Shown piece after piece: positions 4,053 to 7,725 of a stretch of DNA of 7,725 bases (the stretch's first letter is position 1; every line of letters starts with the position of its first letter). The position numbers and the translations under genes were made by a program. The notes beneath the pieces were generated by a model that had not been told where the DNA came from, made no database searches, and saw only the letters and a list, made by a program, of their open reading frames with translations. The stretch spans positions 1-7,725 of the forward strand of contig JAITEY010000170.1 in the NCBI GenBank assembly GCA_031281815.1, in the 5' to 3' direction. The stretch is from Desulfovibrio sp. (lineage in GTDB: Bacteria > Desulfobacterota > Desulfovibrionia > Desulfovibrionales > Desulfovibrionaceae).

Positions 4053-5320
4053 GCGGCAAAGAATACACCCATAAGGATTTGTCCCGCTTGCTGGGTGTAT
4101 CCGAAACCACGGTCAAAAGTTATCGCCGCAAGTTCCCCGACTGCATCCCCGTCGCCGGCTACGGCAAACCCATCCGCTTCGGCGACGATGCCCTGCGCGT
4201 CGCGCGGCGCATCCGCGACCTCTTTGAGTACGGCCTGAGCGTTGACGAAACCCGCGCACGCCTGGCCGAAGAATTTGACTGGATCATCCTCCCCCGCGCC
4301 GACGCCGGCGACCGGCAGCCCGCTCCGGCGGAAGACGCGGCGCCCCGCCCCGACCCGAACACCCTCCTCGCCGGTCTGGCCCGGAACATGGTCGATATCT
4401 TCCTGGGCCAGAAGGAAATCGTCAAACGCCTGGATCACCTGACCGCCCTGTTGCAGACTCTGCCCGGCGCATCCCCTGCGCCGGAGCCTTCACAAGGTGT
4501 CGTACACAAGAACGCTTCCGGCATTGCCCCGCGGCAGCCCGCAAAGGGCAACGGCGGGCATGGTTCGCCGGAGCCGGCGGAAACATCCGGGTATGACCCG
4601 GAGCAGTCCGCAGGGAGCGGCGGAAGCTACATCCCTCATGGGACGGAAGCATCCGGGTTTGATGCGGAGCGGGCACCGGGGAGCAACGGCGGATATCTCC
4701 CCCAGGGGAGGGACGACGCGTCCGGGCCTGCTTCTGAACGACCCGGCGCACCTCGCGGTGAGTGTGGTTCTCCGAATGCGCGGGATGCGCGGGATGCGTT
4801 CGATGCCGATCCGGAGGGGCGCGGGGAACCCCGCGCGGAGCACGATCCCGAGGCGCGCGCGGCGGAGCACGCGGGGCACGCATGCCGCATTTTACCTCTG
4901 CGCAGGCAGGATGCGCCGGCCACGGCACCGGACGCCGGCGCCGCCCGTATGCCGGAACGAAGCCCGGTTGAGCCTCCGCGCCGTTTCCTCGCCCTGCCGT
5001 TGATGGCCGAGGCCGGGAACGGAGGGTATATCGGCGCGGGGGGGAAACGACGCGGCCGTTTTTCCCTGAATGACCTCAAGGCCCTGCTTGTCTTTACTTT
5101 CGCCCCGCCCAGCCATTTCAGGTTCCTGTGGGAAGAGCGGGAGGACGCCTGGATGCTGCGCCTGGAACAGGAACAGGAAAAACGCCGCATCGACATTCTG
5201 CTGGCGGAACGGTCGTTGCGGGAAGGCGGCACGGCCGCCGTCATTCTGCGCCTTGAGGATAACGGCGAGGAACGGCATCCGGCGGAAATCTGCGCAATCA
5301 TCGACGCTGTGGGGACCTGA
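4049..5320 (+). CDS. MerR-type helix-turn-helix protein with repeat-rich linker
   Basis: This encodes 423 residues; its ATG overlaps the M23 stop (ATGA, 4049-4052). Residues 5-75 form a MerR-like DNA-binding domain: YTHKDLSRLLGVSETTVKSY (helix-turn-helix), then GYGKPIRFGDDALRVARRI and LFEYGLSVDETRARL. Residues 108-138 (ARNMVDIFLGQKEIVKRLDH and flanks) look like a dimerising coiled coil, as MerR proteins have. Residues 140-310 are low-complexity and disordered-looking, with four degenerate repeats (157-247) and then Arg/Asp/Glu/Ala-rich sequence. Residues 311-423 are again ordered in appearance: RGRFSLNDLKALLVFTFAPP, then WMLRLEQEQEKRRIDILLAE, ending in an acidic segment. The length far exceeds ordinary MerR regulators (about 110-280). 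No effector-binding cysteines or known ligand domain are seen. It may regulate its own cluster; the role of the C-terminal domain is unknown. Confidence 0.75.
   Translation: MSGKEYTHKDLSRLLGVSETTVKSYRRKFPDCIPVAGYGKPIRFGDDALRVARRIRDLFEYGLSVDETRARLAEEFDWIILPRADAGDRQPAPAEDAAPRPDPNTLLAGLARNMVDIFLGQKEIVKRLDHLTALLQTLPGASPAPEPSQGVVHKNASGIAPRQPAKGNGGHGSPEPAETSGYDPEQSAGSGGSYIPHGTEASGFDAERAPGSNGGYLPQGRDDASGPASERPGAPRGECGSPNARDARDAFDADPEGRGEPRAEHDPEARAAEHAGHACRILPLRRQDAPATAPDAGAARMPERSPVEPPRRFLALPLMAEAGNGGYIGAGGKRRGRFSLNDLKALLVFTFAPPSHFRFLWEEREDAWMLRLEQEQEKRRIDILLAERSLREGGTAAVILRLEDNGEERHPAEICAIIDAVGT
4517..4789 (+). repeat. Four degenerate tandem repeats of 22-23 codons in the MerR-type gene
   Basis: Units start at 4517, 4586, 4652 and 4721 (69, 66, 69 and 69 nt), each opening with TCCGG (Ser-Gly). 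The protein units begin SGIAPRQPA, SGYDPEQSA, SGFDAERAP and SGPASERPG. The middle two are closest, with consensus SG(Y/F)D-x-E-x3-GS-x-GG-x-Y-(I/L)-P-x-G. Units 1 and 4 are more diverged. NGGY recurs at residues 324-327 (NGGYIGAGG). This is consistent with past in-frame minisatellite expansion. Confidence 0.7.
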
Positions 5321-5344
5321 GCCCGCATACCCCATCTCGACCTC

Positions 5345-7306
5345 ATGCACCTGAGCATCAGAAATCTTTCCAAAAGCTACGGCGACCGCGTCATTCTGCA
5401 TGATTTCTCCCTGGAAATTCAGGCCGGGATGCGGCTGTGCGTTTGCGGTCCCAACGGAGGCGGCAAATCCACCCTGCTGCGCATGCTTGCCGGGCGCGAG
5501 GAACCCGACGCCGGCAAAACAAGCGCGGCGCGTGGAGCCGAGGTCGGCTATGTGGAGCAGGAACTCGACGAGCGTGCTTCGGCCCGTCCCCTGCGCTCCT
5601 TTGTGCTCGAGGCCCTGCCGGACTGGAACGACTTTTGGACCGCCTGGGAACGCGCTCTCGGGGACGATGCCGCCCTTGCCCGTCTTTCCGAACGCCGGCA
5701 CGAGATGGAACTGAAGTGCGGCTTCAGCCCGGAGCACAAGGCCGATGCCGTGCTCGCCTGCCTGGGTTTTTCCCCCGACCGTTGCGACATGCCCCTGCGC
5801 GCGCTCTCCGGCGGCATGCGCGAACGGGCGAAACTGGCGCGCGCCCTGGCGGCCGGCTCCGACATCCTGCTTCTTGACGAACCCACCAACCATCTGGACC
5901 TGGAGTCCGTCGAACGGCTGGAAAGCTTCCTCCTCAAGTACGAAGGCATACTGGTTTTCGTGGCCCACGACCGGGTATTTATGGATCGCGTGGGCACGCA
6001 CCTGCTTTATCTGCCGGGCGACGGCAGGGCAATCTTCCGCAAGGGAGTGTTCAGCGACTTTCTGCACATGCAGGAAGAGCAGGAAGAGCGCCGTAAACGC
6101 GAAGAGGCCGGGGTGCGGGCCGAACTTGAACGCAAGATGGATTTTGTGCGCCGCTTTCGGGCCAAGGCGAGTAAGGCCCGGCAGGCCGCTTCACGGCAAA
6201 AGGCAGCGAAAAAACTGGAAAAGGAACTGGAAGGGCTGCGCCCGGAACAGCGCCGCCGGGAACTGCACTTCCGCTGGCCGGAACCCCAGCGCACGGACCG
6301 CGTCGTCCTTGCTGTCGACGACCTGCGTTTCGCCTTTCCTGACGGCAGACGCCTCTGGGATTCCTTGTCCTTCACCCTTTACCGAGGGAAGAAGACGGCG
6401 CTGGCCGGCCCCAACGGCAGCGGGAAATCCACGTTGCTCCGGCTGCTCACCGGCGCGTTGCCCTGCGAAAGCGGCAGCATCGTCATGGGGAAAAACGTCA
6501 AGGCCGGGTATTTTTCCCAGCATCGTCTTGAATCCATGGACCCTGCGGGCACGGTGCAGGGGGAACTGCGCCGGCTCTCGGACCCGCGCACCACGGAAGA
6601 GGAACTGATGAGCGTCCTCGGCCTGTTCATGCTTGGGCAGGATTATTTCGAGCGCAACGTGGGCAGTCTCTCCGGAGGTGAAAAAAGCCGCCTTTCCCTG
6701 GCGACCCTGTTTCTGGCCCGCGCCGATTTTCTCATCCTCGACGAGCCTACCAACCATCTGGACCTGGAAAGCCGCGAGGCGCTGATAGAGGCCTTATCCA
6801 TTTTTTCCGGCACCCTGCTCATGGTGGCCCATGACAGACATCTGCTGAACGAGGCTGCAGACAGTATTTGGGCGTTGACCCCGCAGGGTTTTACGGTTTT
6901 CGACGGAGGCTGGGAAGAGTACGCAGCCTTCCGTCGTGCGGCCGCGGGGGAAGAGCGCGCCCGCATGTCGACCGCGCGGCGCACGGAAAGCTCCCGCCTG
7001 AGCGGTCTCGGCCGCGAAGAACTGAAGCGGCGCAAGCGCGAAGAGGCCGAAGCGCGCAAAAAACCGGCTCAAACCCTGAAACCGCTGCGGGATACGCACG
7101 CGCGGCTTGAACGCGAGCTTGAAGATACGTTGGCCCGGCAGGGCGAAACGGAACGCCTGCTCGCGCTGCCGGAAGTTTACGCCGATACCGCCCGGTGCAC
7201 CGAACTCCTGAAGGAATTTCATATCCTGCAACAGAGCGCGGAGAACTTGCTGGAACGCCTCGCCGCATCGGAAGCGGCCATCGCTTCCGTGTCGGCCGGC
7301 GCGTGA
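5345..7306 (+). CDS. ABC-F family ATPase (Uup/YheS-like), ribosome-associated
   Basis: This encodes 653 residues, with two ABC ATPase domains and no membrane segments. Domain 1 has Walker A GPNGGGKST (35-43), signature LSGGM (154-158), Walker B ILLLDEP with Glu179, and H-loop VAHDR (His208). Domain 2 has Walker A GPNGSGKST (355-363), signature LSGGE (442-446), ILDEP with Glu468, and VAHDR (His497). The highly charged inter-domain linker (about 240-310, including FVRRFRAKASKARQAASRQK) is the element ABC-F proteins insert toward the P-site tRNA. A C-terminal helical, Arg/Glu-rich extension (about 555-645) resembles the coiled coil of Uup. Both LDEPTNHLDLES motifs are intact and near-identical in DNA, so the protein should hydrolyse ATP. 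Members act on stalled or blocked ribosomes; some protect against antibiotics, but nothing here points to that. The ATG follows the MerR-type stop by 24 nt with a weak Shine-Dalgarno. Confidence 0.92.
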   Translation: MHLSIRNLSKSYGDRVILHDFSLEIQAGMRLCVCGPNGGGKSTLLRMLAGREEPDAGKTSAARGAEVGYVEQELDERASARPLRSFVLEALPDWNDFWTAWERALGDDAALARLSERRHEMELKCGFSPEHKADAVLACLGFSPDRCDMPLRALSGGMRERAKLARALAAGSDILLLDEPTNHLDLESVERLESFLLKYEGILVFVAHDRVFMDRVGTHLLYLPGDGRAIFRKGVFSDFLHMQEEQEERRKREEAGVRAELERKMDFVRRFRAKASKARQAASRQKAAKKLEKELEGLRPEQRRRELHFRWPEPQRTDRVVLAVDDLRFAFPDGRRLWDSLSFTLYRGKKTALAGPNGSGKSTLLRLLTGALPCESGSIVMGKNVKAGYFSQHRLESMDPAGTVQGELRRLSDPRTTEEELMSVLGLFMLGQDYFERNVGSLSGGEKSRLSLATLFLARADFLILDEPTNHLDLESREALIEALSIFSGTLLMVAHDRHLLNEAADSIWALTPQGFTVFDGGWEEYAAFRRAAAGEERARMSTARRTESSRLSGLGREELKRRKREEAEARKKPAQTLKPLRDTHARLERELEDTLARQGETERLLALPEVYADTARCTELLKEFHILQQSAENLLERLAASEAAIASVSAGA

Positions 7307-7350
7307 ATGCCCCTGATACCTGGTTACGCTTGTTTTTACGCCTCCGGCGG

Positions 7351-7395
7351 CCGGGGCTCCGCCCCGGACCCGGCAGAGGGTATGATTCCCCCTGC
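7351..7395 (+). terminator. Cluster of GC hairpins after the ABC-F gene
   Basis: CCGGGGC (7351-7357), loop TCC, GCCCCGG (7361-7367) is a perfect 7-bp stem. A second stem follows: GCAGAGGG (7373-7380) with CCCCCTGC (7388-7395), with one A-C mismatch around a 7-nt loop; then CCCC-ATT-GGGG (7399-7409). No T-run follows on the plus strand, so this is not a textbook intrinsic terminator. It sits in the 131-nt spacer between ABC-F and the phosphatase gene, where transcript ends or processing would be expected. Similar GC palindromes after genes are, as I recall, common in Desulfovibrio genomes. Confidence 0.45.
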
Positions 7396-7437
7396 ACCCC
7401 CCATTGGGGCTGATGCGACAATTTAAAGGAGTTGTTT

Positions 7438-7725
7438 ATGATAAGACTTTTGATGTTCCTCTGTTGGCTGTGCATTGCCGAGCTTCCCGCGTATGCGGCA
7501 AGCTTTATCGCTCCGGGCGACGAGCCGGACAGCCTCGCTTTTCTGCCGCCTCCGCCTGCCCCGGACAGCGCCGGGTTCATGCGGGATCAGGCCGTTTACC
7601 TGCAAACGCGCAGCCTGAAGGGGACGGAACGCTGGAGTCAGGCGACTTTTGACGCCGATATCATCAACAACTGGCCGGACGTCTTCAAGGATGCGCTCGG
7701 CTTTTCACTCGACAAACAGCGCACG
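7438..7725 (+). CDS. Secreted class A acid phosphatase (PAP2 superfamily), N-terminal part
   Basis: The ATG at 7438 has a strong AAAGGAG (7425-7431) at 6-nt spacing, and the frame is open for 96 codons to the window end. Residues 1-20 form a signal peptide (MIRLLMFLCWLCIAELPAYA), with probable cleavage after AYA or AYAA, so the enzyme is exported to the periplasm. The mature part has FLPPPPAPDSAGFMRDQAVY (about 37-56), SLKGTERWSQAT and INNWPDVFKDALGFSL, the pattern seen at the N-terminus of PhoN/PhoC-type class A non-specific acid phosphatases. The catalytic KX6RP, PSGH and SRX5HX3D motifs lie beyond the window, so activity cannot be judged. It probably has its own promoter or is set apart from ABC-F by the hairpin-rich spacer. 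Confidence 0.72.
   Translation, partial: MIRLLMFLCWLCIAELPAYAASFIAPGDEPDSLAFLPPPPAPDSAGFMRDQAVYLQTRSLKGTERWSQATFDADIINNWPDVFKDALGFSLDKQRT

Noticed and set aside
4422..4928. Arg/Pro-rich frames on both strands over the repeat region
   Set aside because: Low-complexity by-products of the GC-rich repeats in the MerR-type gene, with no start signals.
4892..6067. Long minus-strand open frame opposite the MerR-type and ABC-F genes
   Set aside because: It spans two convincing plus-strand genes with intact motifs; long antisense frames are expected in GC-rich coding DNA, and its translation shows no domain.

Overview
The right four-fifths of the window (from about 1900) is GC-rich coding sequence. 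Its gene types and base composition fit a Desulfovibrio-like sulfate-reducing bacterium (Desulfovibrionaceae, Desulfobacterota). The organism call is inference: it rests on the Hpt / M23 peptidase / MerR-type / ABC-F layout, the GC-rich codon use and the style of the GC-hairpin cluster after the ABC-F gene. No rRNA or other phylogenetic marker is present.

Layout. Positions 1-1513 are visibly more AT-rich and are transcribed leftward (minus strand). In transcription order they hold a PAAR-repeat spike-tip protein, a 19-codon mini-ORF joined to both neighbours by ATGA overlaps, a multi-pass membrane protein, a short fragment resembling the C-terminus of a DUF3791 protein, and the start of a DUF3990 protein that runs off the left edge. 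This looks like a horizontally acquired accessory module, either type VI secretion cargo or a toxin module. Positions 1514-2045 form a divergent intergenic region with a good leftward promoter candidate, a weak rightward one and a GC-rich hairpin before the next gene.

The rightward genes are a stand-alone histidine phosphotransfer (Hpt) protein (2046-2402), a 213-nt spacer with a degenerate 66-nt-period repeat and a perfect 14-bp palindrome, and then a tight cluster: a membrane-anchored M23 (MepM/OapA-like) peptidase, a MerR-type DNA-binding protein with four degenerate ~23-residue repeats, and an ABC-F ATPase. The peptidase stop overlaps the MerR-type start by ATGA, and the ABC-F start follows 24 nt later. 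After a palindrome-rich spacer, a secreted class A acid phosphatase (PAP2 superfamily) begins with a strong ribosome binding site and is cut by the right edge.

How the genes work together. The M23 protein, MerR-type protein and ABC-F protein probably share a transcript that joins envelope remodelling, an uncharacterised regulator and a ribosome-associated ATPase. Whether they share one process cannot be told from sequence. The parts most worth a second look are the leftward PAAR / mini-ORF / membrane protein / DUF3791-like / DUF3990 module, the His-to-Asp change in the M23 metal site, and the repeat-bearing linker of the MerR-type protein.
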